A stretch of 13,556 nucleotides of DNA from an uncultured bacterium (GCA_905215725.1 CAJMRD010000057.1:1-13556); one strand, 5' to 3'; shown: positions 7,812 through 13,556, counted from the stretch's first letter. Notes: generated from the letters alone by a model not told the origin. Made by a program: numbers and translations.

Positions 7812-9176
7812 ATGGCGAGCGAGCGTTCTGTTGGCGAGTTGCTCGACGAGCTGTTTGGCTTTGAGTCGGTAGCCAAGCGTCAGACGGCGCTTGAGCAGTA
7901 CGATCGCGGTGAGCTGGCGCGCAGGGCGCGCTCCCGCGAGCTGCTGGGCGTGCTTAGGGGCGTCGAGGCTTCCGAGCACGCTGCGCGCGAGTCTGCCGTG
8001 CGGGCTGTTGACGGGTATGTTCGCCGTGTTGAGGGCGCCGCGCTTGCACGCGCTCGCAAGCGGGCGGGCATTGTTGGCCCGCTGCGGATGGAGCGCCGCT
8101 ATGCTGCCTTTTTGCGCATGGAGGACAAGGCCGAGTTGCTGGCCCGTTTGGAGCAGACGCTTGCGTTTATCGAGGTAAAGCTGCGTGCGAATACGGCGGA
8201 AAAGGTGCGCGCGGCGTACGATGCTGCGGGGGCTATGGTGCTGCAGGACGTGGCACGCCTGAGTGACGTGCGCGTTGTGGATGCCGTGCCCCTGGATGCC
8301 GATCTGCTATGTACGCAGTTGGAGCAGTTGCGTTGTGCCGCCGACGCGACGGACCTTGCGGGTATGATCACAGCGACGTTTGAGTCCGAGCTGAGTGCGA
8401 CGGGGTCGCTGGGCGCTGACGGGTTTACGGGCGATTTGGCTGGCGATGTTGCTGGTGACGTGGCGTTGGAGCGTGAACTTACCAACGTGCGCGGCGCTGC
8501 GCAGCGAGCGCGCTTGGCGGCGCAGGCGTATCGGGCCGAGCGCGCCACCCGCGTTGCGGGGAGCACGGTGGAGCCGGTATCGTTGCCCGAGTCTGCGTGC
8601 GCTGCGTGCGAGACGGCGTGCGATGCCGGGGAGCTTTCCGAGTTGCTCGCTCAGGTTAAGAAGTCGTTTGAGACCTACCGTCGTGTTGTTGCCGACGGCG
8701 GGTTGTTCTGCGCGTTTGGCACGGGCTCGCCGCACGGCATTTGTTGTGGTACGAGCTATTTGGACTACGATTCTCGGCTTGATGAGGACGTGCTGGTGGG
8801 CGAGTACGATGGTGCAACCAGGCATACTGTTCGGCATGAGGTTGCGATTCCCGAGCTGGTGGATGGGGCTTCTGCCGAGGGCGGCGATTCGCTCAAGGTT
8901 GCCGTGGCGCGCATGCGCGAGTTTAACGGGCGTCGCTACGATGGTGTGCTGGATGAGGATCCTGCGCGCCATGTGAATGCGTTTTGGTATGGACTTAAAA
9001 AGCTCAGCCAGTATTGCGAGGCCGCCGTGCGTGTGGATGAGCGTGCTTGGGATTGCTTTATCGATAAGGTGCAGTTCGCCTACGATGAGCCCGTGGGACG
9101 TTTGGCTGCACAGATGGACGACAAGCAGGTTGCGGCTTTTGTTGCTGCCGTGGATGAGCTTGGCGCTGCTGAGTAG
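7812..9176 (+). CDS. unrecognised 454-residue protein downstream of brxL
   Basis: I do not recognise this family. The ATG at 7812 has GGGAGG (7799-7804) as ribosome binding site, 66 bases after brxL and in the same direction, so it is probably co-transcribed with the BREX genes. The first 180 residues are Ala/Arg/Glu-rich with heptad-like leucines and are probably helical or coiled coil. A short Gly/Asp repeat (GDLAGDVAGDVA) follows near residues 213-224. There is a cysteine group C263-x2-C266-x3-C270 and later an HGICCG string, which could bind metal or be chance. The C-terminal half is richer in Asp, Tyr and Trp and looks globular. There is no signal peptide or membrane segment. Codon use matches brxL, so it is resident rather than newly acquired. 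A BREX accessory role is inferred only from position. Confidence 0.75.
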   Translation: MASERSVGELLDELFGFESVAKRQTALEQYDRGELARRARSRELLGVLRGVEASEHAARESAVRAVDGYVRRVEGAALARARKRAGIVGPLRMERRYAAFLRMEDKAELLARLEQTLAFIEVKLRANTAEKVRAAYDAAGAMVLQDVARLSDVRVVDAVPLDADLLCTQLEQLRCAADATDLAGMITATFESELSATGSLGADGFTGDLAGDVAGDVALERELTNVRGAAQRARLAAQAYRAERATRVAGSTVEPVSLPESACAACETACDAGELSELLAQVKKSFETYRRVVADGGLFCAFGTGSPHGICCGTSYLDYDSRLDEDVLVGEYDGATRHTVRHEVAIPELVDGASAEGGDSLKVAVARMREFNGRRYDGVLDEDPARHVNAFWYGLKKLSQYCEAAVRVDERAWDCFIDKVQFAYDEPVGRLAAQMDDKQVAAFVAAVDELGAAE

Positions 9177-9204
9177 GGGTCCTGGCCTGGTAGGAGGTTT
9201 CATC

Positions 9205-9417
9205 ATGAAGATCGAAGTTGACGTAGATCAGCTGCGCGAGAGCCTGCTCGACCGCGCGGGGTCTGCGGCGGGCGTGGGCTTTCCGGCCGCCATGCTCGAC
9301 GTGATGGATATCGAGGATGAGTCGCCCCAAGAACTCCTAGATCGAGCCGAACGCGAAGGCCTCGACCTCCGAGACTTTGCCGTCGATGACGGCTGCGGAG
9401 CGTCTGACGACTGGTGA
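9205..9417 (+). CDS. small acidic protein of unknown function
   Basis: A 70-residue protein starting at ATG 9205 behind a strong TAGGAGG (9191-9197), 28 bases after the previous gene. A longer frame opens upstream but lies inside the 454-residue gene, so the ribosome binding site decides the start. The protein is rich in Asp and Glu (about a third of residues), has no hydrophobic segment, begins MKIEVDVDQLRESLLDRAG and ends CGASDDW. I know no family for it. The high acidity would suit a DNA mimic or a protein partner, but nothing in the sequence proves this. Its TGA lies 7 bases from the stop of the convergent DUF3800 gene. Confidence 0.68.
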   Translation: MKIEVDVDQLRESLLDRAGSAAGVGFPAAMLDVMDIEDESPQELLDRAEREGLDLRDFAVDDGCGASDDW

Positions 9418-9427
9418 CCCCGGGTCA
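9415..9427. repeat. 13-base palindrome joining two convergent stop codons
   Basis: TGACCC C GGGTCA is a perfect inverted repeat whose outer bases are the TGA of the + strand small gene and the TGA (read as TCA) of the minus-strand DUF3800 gene. It is too short and lacks a T-run, so it is not a convincing terminator on its own. Confidence 0.6.
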
Positions 9428-10102
9428 GTTCATCCTTTTCTTCCTGAGATATAAGAGAAATCCCTTTTTGAACGTCCTTCGGGTTCCAAAAAATAGCCGA
9501 TCAGTCTTTGTATCTTCCTTGCTGTCAAACTTGATAGCCGTTAGCTCGATCGTACAGATGTAGTCAGCAACTTGGAATAGCCGGTAGGCTCGTGGTGTGG
9601 CTTCTCGGTATACGATGACATCCCTTGCTAGAACGTACTCAAGCGCAGAATGAATGACCTCCGTTACAATCGGTTGGCCGTTGTCGTAGTAAATCTTAAC
9701 GGTGTCGTATCGCTGGAAGAATTTCAGATGGTCGAAAAGTTCAACTGTGAGGTCTCGCCTCATTCTCTCCGCGAGACCGTTTTGATTGCCGGCGAATTCG
9801 CTCATTCGGTATTGCAGACAGAGATAGCGTATGGGGAGATGCTGAATGAACGCGCGAAATGCGCTCAACATGTGCCTTCGCTGCTCCTTGGGAAGATCTT
9901 TGTAGTCGCCGTTTCCATTCAGTAGGGGTCCTGCATGAAAAGGCGTATTGGGAAGCGAGGACTGCGACAGGGCGCGCTCGTAGCGGTCAATGCGTTCAAC
10001 GATTGCATCGTTTTGATCGTGAAAAACGAGGGTGACGAGGTAGTAGTTGGAGACGCCTCCGAGGTCGCCAGATTCGTCAACAAAGACGGAGAGTTCGCTC
10101 AT
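9425..10102 (-). CDS. DUF3800 domain protein
   Basis: 225 residues from the ATG at 10102-10100, chosen because GGAGG (10113-10109 on the minus strand) lies 6 bases upstream; an ATG 21 bases further out would sit inside the terminator region. The N-terminal LSVFVDESGD (D9, E10, D13) is the hallmark acidic motif of DUF3800, a predicted RNase H-like fold, and VADYI with D180 supplies the late acidic residue typical of the family. The C-terminal tail is strongly basic (FKKGFLLYLRKKRMN), which suits nucleic acid contact. DUF3800 proteins occur widely in mobile and defence regions; the biochemical role is not established to my knowledge. Composition is intermediate (29 of 60 G+C at 9661-9720 by hand count), below the BREX genes, suggesting separate origin. 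Expression is probably controlled by the leader just upstream. Confidence 0.85.
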   Translation of the reverse strand: MSELSVFVDESGDLGGVSNYYLVTLVFHDQNDAIVERIDRYERALSQSSLPNTPFHAGPLLNGNGDYKDLPKEQRRHMLSAFRAFIQHLPIRYLCLQYRMSEFAGNQNGLAERMRRDLTVELFDHLKFFQRYDTVKIYYDNGQPIVTEVIHSALEYVLARDVIVYREATPRAYRLFQVADYICTIELTAIKFDSKEDTKTDRLFFGTRRTFKKGFLLYLRKKRMN

Positions 10103-10105
10103 GAT

Positions 10106-10161
10106 GGGCCTCCATTTTTGCAAAAAAATGCCGGGGGTAAGACCCCGGCTCTTGGAGGCCC
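10106..10161 (-). promoter_or_regulatory. Shine-Dalgarno sequestering inverted repeat around the terminator
   Basis: On the minus strand GGGCCTCCA (10161-10153) is the exact 9-base complement of TGGAGGCCC (10114-10106), which contains the DUF3800 ribosome binding site. The terminator hairpin lies between the two arms. In a readthrough transcript the ribosome binding site could therefore be closed by the conserved CTCC segment of the RNA element, giving control of translation as well as transcription. Confidence 0.55.
10122..10149 (-). terminator. intrinsic terminator within the DUF3800 leader
   Basis: On the minus strand a 7-base-pair GC-only stem (10143-10149 with 10130-10136) and a 6-base loop are followed by A and seven T (10128-10122). 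This is a strong rho-independent terminator placed just 20 bases before the DUF3800 start codon, so most transcripts from the leader promoter should end here unless it is bypassed. Confidence 0.8.
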
Positions 10162-10214
10162 CTCTTTTGGAGGGAACCGTATTCTTTATACCATGAGATA
10201 AGGGGTGCTTTCAA
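10122..10214 (-). ncRNA. structured leader or small RNA, copy A, upstream of DUF3800 gene
   Basis: Read on the minus strand this begins with TTGAAAGC (10214-10207), at the expected start point of the promoter at 10220-10248. It contains ATCTCATGGTATAAAGAA, then a hairpin with arms near GGTTCCCTC and GAGGGGCC. It then has CTCCAAGA and a final hairpin GCCGGGG/CCCCGGC followed by a T-run. Two further copies at 10357-10447 and 10500-10594 keep the same order with compensating changes in the stems. DUF3800 genes are known to be preceded by several classes of structured RNA (DUF3800 motifs I to XI); membership is inferred from context, not matched. The product could be a free RNA of about 90 bases or an attenuated leader. 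Confidence 0.6.
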
Positions 10215-10219
10215 GTAAT

Positions 10220-10248
10220 ATTATAATAAGCAAACATATGTTCGTCAA
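10220..10248 (-). promoter_or_regulatory. near-consensus sigma70-type promoter for leader and DUF3800 gene
   Basis: On the minus strand TTGACG (10248-10243), a 17-base spacer and TATAAT (10225-10220) are present: five of six and six of six matches to consensus. The predicted start near 10213 coincides with the beginning of the sequence conserved in copy B. Confidence 0.75.
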
Positions 10249-10266
10249 ACTACCTGCGAAAAGTCC

Positions 10267-10356
10267 TTAGCCGTCCAGAGGTGGGTAGAGCGGCTCGTAA
10301 ATTGCTGACGCAATGGGCCGGCGTTTTCCCGAGAAGTATTTAGTCTTGACTCGCAT
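10267..10356 (-). other. 29-codon micro-ORF directly after RNA copy B
   Basis: ATG at 10356-10354 directly follows the T-run of copy B and reads a basic-then-aromatic peptide (starting MRVKTKYFSGKRRP, ending EPLYPPLDG) to TAA at 10269-10267. It has no Shine-Dalgarno and no recognised relatives. It occupies the place a regulated gene would have after the RNA element, so it may be a relic, a leader peptide or chance. Confidence 0.2.
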
Positions 10357-10447
10357 AAAAAATGCCGGGGGACATCCCCCGGCTCTTGGAGGTCCCTTTA
10401 TTCGAGGGTACCGATTTCTTTATAGCATGAGATCGGACGGCTTTCAA
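10357..10447 (-). ncRNA. second copy of the RNA element, copy B
   Basis: On the minus strand this has the same parts as copy A in the same order: TTGAAAGC at 10447-10440, then CTCATGCTATAAAGAAATCGGT, a GGTaCCCT/AGGGACC hairpin, CTCCAAGA, an 8-base-pair GCCGGGGG/CCCCCGGC hairpin (10376-10383 with 10364-10371) and six T (10362-10357). Loop and stem bases differ from copy A while pairing is kept. No -10 or -35 box is visible at the place where copy A has them, so it may be silent or transcribed from elsewhere. Confidence 0.55.
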
Positions 10448-10450
10448 ATG

Positions 10451-10478
10451 GCGCCATGTGGATGGGATGGGATGGCGC
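10451..10478. repeat. hairpin with three tandem GATGG units
   Basis: GCGCCAT (10451-10457) and ATGGCGC (10472-10478) form a perfect 7-base inverted repeat, and GATGG is repeated three times in tandem at 10461-10475. It lies between the divergent RNA copies B and C. No function is evident. Confidence 0.45.
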
Positions 10479-10499
10479 GCCTGATAAAGCCCTCAATGA

Positions 10500-10594
10500 A
10501 TGGCATATAACTAGCGTTCGTGATATAAAGAAATCGGTCATCTCAAAAGAGAGGGCTTCCAAGTGCCGGGGACGTTTTCCCCGGCTTTTCATTT
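10500..10594 (+). ncRNA. third copy of the RNA element, copy C, opposite orientation
   Basis: ATATAAAGAAATCGGT (10523-10538) matches copy B exactly over 14 bases, followed by a TCTC-AAAA-GAGA hairpin, CTTCCAAGTGCC and a terminator-like hairpin GCCGGGGA/TCCCCGGC (10565-10572 with 10578-10585) with a TTTTCATTT tail. The TTGAAAGC start is absent, so the 5' end is uncertain; a TATAAC at 10506-10511 could be part of a promoter but has no good -35. No gene follows it on the + strand. Confidence 0.5.
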
Positions 10595-10620
10595 CGGTGT
10601 CAATTCAAATGTTTTTCAAC

Positions 10621-10716
10621 CCATCCCCTCAATAACTTGCGGTGAAATAGGGACTGAAATGGCTGTTCAGAAGCCTATTCAATCCCTATTTCACCGCAAC
10701 GTATGGGTGGGGATGG
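10621..10716. repeat. long two-part hairpin beside the antiporter stop codon
   Basis: Inner arms TTGCGGTGAAATAGGGA (10637-10653) and its exact complement (10683-10699) pair over 17 bases. The stem can continue inward (TGAA with TTCA, GGCT with AGCC, two mismatches between). An outer pair CCATCCCC (10621-10628) with GGGGATGG (10709-10716) closes it. The right edge touches the antiporter stop (10717-10719). There is no T-run, so it may stabilise the 3' end of the antiporter transcript, end it by a rho-linked route, or be a short mobile repeat. Confidence 0.65.
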
Positions 10717-12318
10717 CTACGATGCTAGTGTGGCGATGACGGCTTCGTCGCCGGCGTATATTAGGGTGTTGCCATCGGGAATGATCGTTTGGCCGTCGCG
10801 CTTGAGCATCACCACAATAAACGGGTGCTTGCCTTGCGGCACGTCGCGCAGACGCTGGCCGGCCAGGCGACCGTGGGAGGTCACGGTGACCTCGCGCAGC
10901 GTAACCTCGGCACGCTCTTCAAACGTCGGCGCGGCCATCACCAGCAGATCACCTTCCTGGATCACGGTGTCGCCATTGGGCAGTACCGGGTGCGCCCCGT
11001 CGCGCAGTACCAGGACAACGAGCATATCTGTGGCGCTGCCAATGTCGGCGAGCGAGTGACCGGCAAACGGATGTCCAGCGCCTACCTTGAGCTTGACGAA
11101 CGACATGCCTTCCTCGTCGCGGTAGTCGTTAAAGGTGCGGCGCACGTCGCCGGTTGCATCGATCATATCGAGCGTCTTTGCCACCGCCGGCAGAAGCGAG
11201 CCCTGCACCACAATGCTCGACACGGCAATCACAAATACCAGGTCAAACAGGTCGTGACCGCCGGGAACACCGGCCACCACGGCAAAGAGGCTAAACACGA
11301 CCGAAGCTGCTCCGCGCAGGCCCGCCCAGCTAACGAGCGCGACCTGGCAGGGGTTCGTCTTAAAGGGAGCCAGAAGCACGCTGACGGCGATGGGACGGCT
11401 CACGAAGAGCATAAATGCCATGAGCGCCAGGCCCGGCAGCAGCATCTGCGGCAGGCGCGCGGGCGTCACGAGCAGGCCGAGCAAGAAGAAGATTGTCATC
11501 TCTGCCATCTCGGTGAGGGTGTCAAAGAAGTGCGCCATCTCGACTTTGCCAGTGATGTCACTGGCACCCAGCACAATGCCGGCCAGGTATACAGCCAAAA
11601 AGCCGTTGCCGCCCAGATAGCTTGGTAGCGCGTATGCGACGATCGCCACGGCGAACAAAAAGATGGTCTGCGCGCCCTCGGCCGTCGCGTGCGCGCGTTC
11701 AATCAGGCGGCCCGCCGCCCAGCCGATGGCAAGGCCCAGGCCCGCGCCCAGAATAATCTGCTTGGCCAGCAGTGCGGGGATGTTGATGTCGCCGCCGGTC
11801 GCGAGTGTGGCGAGCACGGCGGTGAGCATGTAGGCGACGGGGTCGTTGGAGCCCGATTCGACCTCGAGCAGCGAGTCGGTGCCACCTCTCAGCGACAGGC
11901 TGTGCTCACGCAGTACGCTAAAGACGCTCGCCGCGTCGGTGGATGCCACGACCGATCCCAGCAGCAGGCCACCGATCCAGTCGAACCCCAGCGCGAAGTG
12001 GGCGAACATGCCGGTGATGCCGGCAGTGATGACGACGCCGAGCGTGCTCAGCAGCACCGCCGGCGCAGCGACGGGCTTGGCGCGGTCGATATTGGTGTTA
12101 AAGCCGCCGTAGAACATGATGAACAGCAGCGCCGTGCTGCAGACGGTTTCGGTGAGTGCGTAGTCGCTAAAGTCGATATGCGTCGGGCCGTTGACGCCCA
12201 ACAGCATGCCCAGTGCGATAAAGATGAGCAGGGTGGGGAAGGGGAGTTTTTTGCCGACGGGTTTGATGGTCAGGCACAAAATGATGACGAGGCCGATAAA
12301 GAGAAGGATCTGGTTCAT
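10717..12318 (-). CDS. K+/H+ antiporter, CPA1 family, NhaP2/CvrA type
   Basis: A 533-residue inner membrane protein. Residues 1 to about 390 contain roughly a dozen hydrophobic segments. The CPA1 ion-site pairs are visible as STDAA (T127-D128) and SGSNDP (N158-D159), in the order found in NhaP antiporters. From about residue 405 a cytoplasmic part holds two TrkA-C-like units (AGHSLADIG to DLLVMAAP, then AGQRLRDVP to DEAVIATL), typical of the NhaP2/CvrA group that exchanges potassium for protons and is ligand-controlled. Length fits the family. The ATG at 12318-12316 is kept although AGGAG is 12 bases away, somewhat far. It is divergent from the phosphatase gene and unrelated to the BREX operon. 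K+ rather than Na+ preference is inferred from domain layout only. Confidence 0.9.
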   Translation of the reverse strand: MNQILLFIGLVIILCLTIKPVGKKLPFPTLLIFIALGMLLGVNGPTHIDFSDYALTETVCSTALLFIMFYGGFNTNIDRAKPVAAPAVLLSTLGVVITAGITGMFAHFALGFDWIGGLLLGSVVASTDAASVFSVLREHSLSLRGGTDSLLEVESGSNDPVAYMLTAVLATLATGGDINIPALLAKQIILGAGLGLAIGWAAGRLIERAHATAEGAQTIFLFAVAIVAYALPSYLGGNGFLAVYLAGIVLGASDITGKVEMAHFFDTLTEMAEMTIFFLLGLLVTPARLPQMLLPGLALMAFMLFVSRPIAVSVLLAPFKTNPCQVALVSWAGLRGAASVVFSLFAVVAGVPGGHDLFDLVFVIAVSSIVVQGSLLPAVAKTLDMIDATGDVRRTFNDYRDEEGMSFVKLKVGAGHPFAGHSLADIGSATDMLVVLVLRDGAHPVLPNGDTVIQEGDLLVMAAPTFEERAEVTLREVTVTSHGRLAGQRLRDVPQGKHPFIVVMLKRDGQTIIPDGNTLIYAGDEAVIATLAS

Positions 12319-12467
12319 GGATAGTGTCCGCTCCTGGGTGGTTGGCGTGGCACGGTCAGTTGTCTGCGGTCATTTGTACCCAGAGATGGTGGGTTTATGG
12401 GGTTGGATTGCGGGCGTGCGCGATATCGTCATAGACGGCTGCCGTCTTTGCCTCTGCTCGGAAACCC

Positions 12468-12496
12468 TTTCCAGCTTTATTGCAACGGAGTACAAT
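12468..12496 (+). promoter_or_regulatory. candidate promoter of the phosphatase gene
   Basis: TTTCCA (12468-12473), a 17-base spacer and TACAAT (12491-12496): four and five matches to the sigma70 consensus. It lies in the 253-base divergent gap 12319-12571, where no minus-strand promoter for the antiporter was convincing. Confidence 0.45.
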
Positions 12497-12507
12497 GGGT
12501 AACGTTT

Positions 12508-12524
12508 AAGTTCAACTTGAAGTT
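12508..12524. promoter_or_regulatory. operator-like palindrome downstream of the promoter
   Basis: TTCAA C TTGAA (12511-12521) is a perfect palindrome, extended by AA and TT after one mismatch on each side. It begins 12 bases after the TACAAT box, near the expected transcription start, a usual place for a repressor site. Confidence 0.35.
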
Positions 12525-12528
12525 TTAG

Positions 12529-12553
12529 TTGCGGCGCCGGGCTTCGGCCGCAA
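12529..12553 (+). promoter_or_regulatory. hairpin in the phosphatase 5' leader
   Basis: TTGCGGC (12529-12535) pairs with GCCGCAA (12547-12553), directly before the AAGGAG ribosome binding site (12557-12562). It could affect translation but has no known family resemblance. Confidence 0.4.
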
Positions 12554-12571
12554 TGCAAGGAGAGGCGTACC

Positions 12572-13411
12572 ATGGCGATCTATGTGACATCTGATGCTCA
12601 CGGGCACGTGCGTGCGCTTGACGAGGCCCTGTCTAAGATCTCGTTGACGTCCGACGACACGCTGTACGTGCTGGGCGACATGATCGATCGCGGGCCCGAT
12701 CCGGTCGGCGTTATTAAGCTCGTGCGCTCGCTGCCCAACGCCCGCGTGCTCAAGGGCAATCACGAGCAGATCATGCTCGATGCCATCATTGGCCAGGATC
12801 CGCTCGATGCCGAGACCTGGGATATCAACGGTGGCTGGACGACGCGTGAGCAGCTCAACGACATGGAATTTGAGGCATACGAGGAGCTCGTGCGATGGAT
12901 GGCCGCGCTGCCGCTCTACGCGGTGGTCGAGACCGAGGAGCGCCCGTATCTGCTGGTACATGCCGGTATTGAGACCGAGGCGGCGCGGGCGTTTTTGCTT
13001 GAGCATGGCGTCGATTGTGCCGATGGCGTTGGAGCGGTGGGTGCCGATCGCGAGCTGCTGCAGCAGATGCTCGCGGTGCAGTCGTCCGATGACCTGCTGT
13101 GGATTCGTCATGGCTATTGGGATGCGTCGACCGGGCTGCTTTCTGCCGAGGGCAAGGGCCCGGTCGTGGTGAGCGGTCACACGCCCACGGTATCGCTTGG
13201 GCGCTATTGCGAGGTCGGTGGTCTGGCGGGGCTCGATGAGGAATCGGGACGCGGGCAGATCGTGCGCTTGGGCGGCGAGGACACTGCTGGTGTTCCCGAT
13301 CGCATCGACATCGACTGCGCCGCCGCCACCGGCTCCGAGTTCGGCCGCGTGGGCATCCTGCGCCTGGACGACGGGGCCGAGTTCTACGCGAACATCAACC
13401 CGGGCGAATAA
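12572..13411 (+). CDS. PP1/ApaH-like metallophosphoesterase
   Basis: A 279-residue protein with the full set of calcineurin-type metallophosphatase motifs: D8-x-H10 in SDAHGH, GDMIDRG (D36, D39, R40), GNHE (N63, H64), VHAG (H130) and GHTP (H203). These bind two metal ions and hydrolyse phosphoesters. The GDxxDRG form places it with PP1/PP2A-like bacterial phosphatases and the diadenosine tetraphosphatase ApaH; which substrate it uses (phosphoprotein or dinucleotide) cannot be told from sequence. The length is near that of ApaH. The protein is cytoplasmic, without signal peptide. The ATG at 12572 has AAGGAG 9 bases upstream. It stands alone, divergent from the antiporter. Confidence 0.9.
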   Translation: MAIYVTSDAHGHVRALDEALSKISLTSDDTLYVLGDMIDRGPDPVGVIKLVRSLPNARVLKGNHEQIMLDAIIGQDPLDAETWDINGGWTTREQLNDMEFEAYEELVRWMAALPLYAVVETEERPYLLVHAGIETEAARAFLLEHGVDCADGVGAVGADRELLQQMLAVQSSDDLLWIRHGYWDASTGLLSAEGKGPVVVSGHTPTVSLGRYCEVGGLAGLDEESGRGQIVRLGGEDTAGVPDRIDIDCAAATGSEFGRVGILRLDDGAEFYANINPGE

Positions 13412-13488
13412 TCGGTGCAAGTGGTAGCTAATTTGGGAAGGGTTTTTTGACTTCTTTTGCCCTTCTGCCCGCTAATTGATTTCTCTGG

Positions 13489-13540
13489 GACGGGGATTAA
13501 ATAAGGCTCTGTTAGACCAGGATTGACATTCCGCCCCGTC
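13489..13540. repeat. 7-base inverted repeat after the phosphatase gene
   Basis: GACGGGG (13489-13495) and CCCCGTC (13534-13540) are complementary across a 38-base loop. It is not followed by a T-run. The rest of 13412-13556 shows no gene. Confidence 0.3.
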
Positions 13541-13556
13541 ATCTTCTTGCGATTGC

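Noticed and set aside
5757..7979. 740-codon open frame on the minus strand opposite brxL
   Set aside because: It is the mirror of a GC-rich coding frame; the protein is Ala/His/Arg/Leu-rich without domain motifs, while the + strand has clear BrxL motifs. Long antisense frames are expected in such DNA.
8977..9204. Upstream extension of the 70-residue small gene
   Set aside because: It lies within the 454-residue coding sequence, and the strong TAGGAGG directly before ATG 9205 marks the real start.
10103..10716. CRISPR array or T-box interpretation of the repeated elements
   Set aside because: Copies are about 90 bases, in mixed orientation, with no regular spacers. No T-box consensus (such as TGGNACCGCG) is present.
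11689..12324. 211-codon + strand frame opposite the antiporter
   Set aside because: Shadow of a membrane-protein gene; Gln/Glu/Asp/Ala-rich and without a ribosome binding site that stands out.
12512..13420. 302-codon minus-strand frame opposite the phosphatase
   Set aside because: The + strand carries all metallophosphatase motifs; the antisense frame has none.

Overview
The window looks like chromosome from a high-GC actinomycete-type gut bacterium. GC-rich codon choice and protein style suggest the Coriobacteriia, Collinsella-like; this is an inference from composition, not from a marker gene. Two stretches are clearly AT-richer than their surroundings: the insert at about 880-1666 and the DUF3800 gene with its leader at about 9425-10250.

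Positions 1-7745 hold the 3' half of a BREX type 1 phage-defence operon on the + strand. In order these are the end of pglX (adenine methyltransferase, start outside the window), an inserted AT-rich gene for a HEPN-like protein, the missing C-terminal part of pglX as a separate ORF, pglZ and brxL. The usual upstream genes (brxA, brxB, brxC) are not in view. The gene pattern, all reading one way with short gaps, fits one transcript. Two further + strand genes follow, an unrecognised 454-residue protein (7812-9176) and a 70-residue acidic protein (9205-9417). By position they could be accessory BREX genes.

The most unusual point in the coding part is pglX. The ORF stops at 879 after the residues SWDFKHNPLV. 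The conserved C-terminal region of the same protein family (ANEEELNRIF, ISYAVGCMFGRYSLD, RPIYWLFDSG) resumes in another frame at 1667 with its own ribosome binding site. Between them lies a gene with an RNSLAH motif, typical of HEPN ribonucleases. This may be a defence or toxin gene carried inside a split BREX methyltransferase.

Positions 9425-10716 hold a minus-strand DUF3800 gene and a 614-base non-coding stretch with three copies of one RNA-like element (two minus, one plus), each ending in a GCCGGGG/CCCCGGC hairpin. The copy next to the gene has a near-consensus promoter, an intrinsic terminator and a segment that can pair with the gene's own Shine-Dalgarno sequence. It therefore looks like a regulated leader or a small RNA. 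DUF3800 genes are known to be associated with several computationally described structured RNA classes (DUF3800 RNA motifs), and this array may belong to one of them.

From 10717 onward the content looks like ordinary chromosome: a minus-strand NhaP2/CvrA-type K+/H+ antiporter, a divergent intergenic region with a promoter and a palindrome, and a + strand PP1/ApaH-like metallophosphatase. A long hairpin lies directly after the antiporter stop codon.
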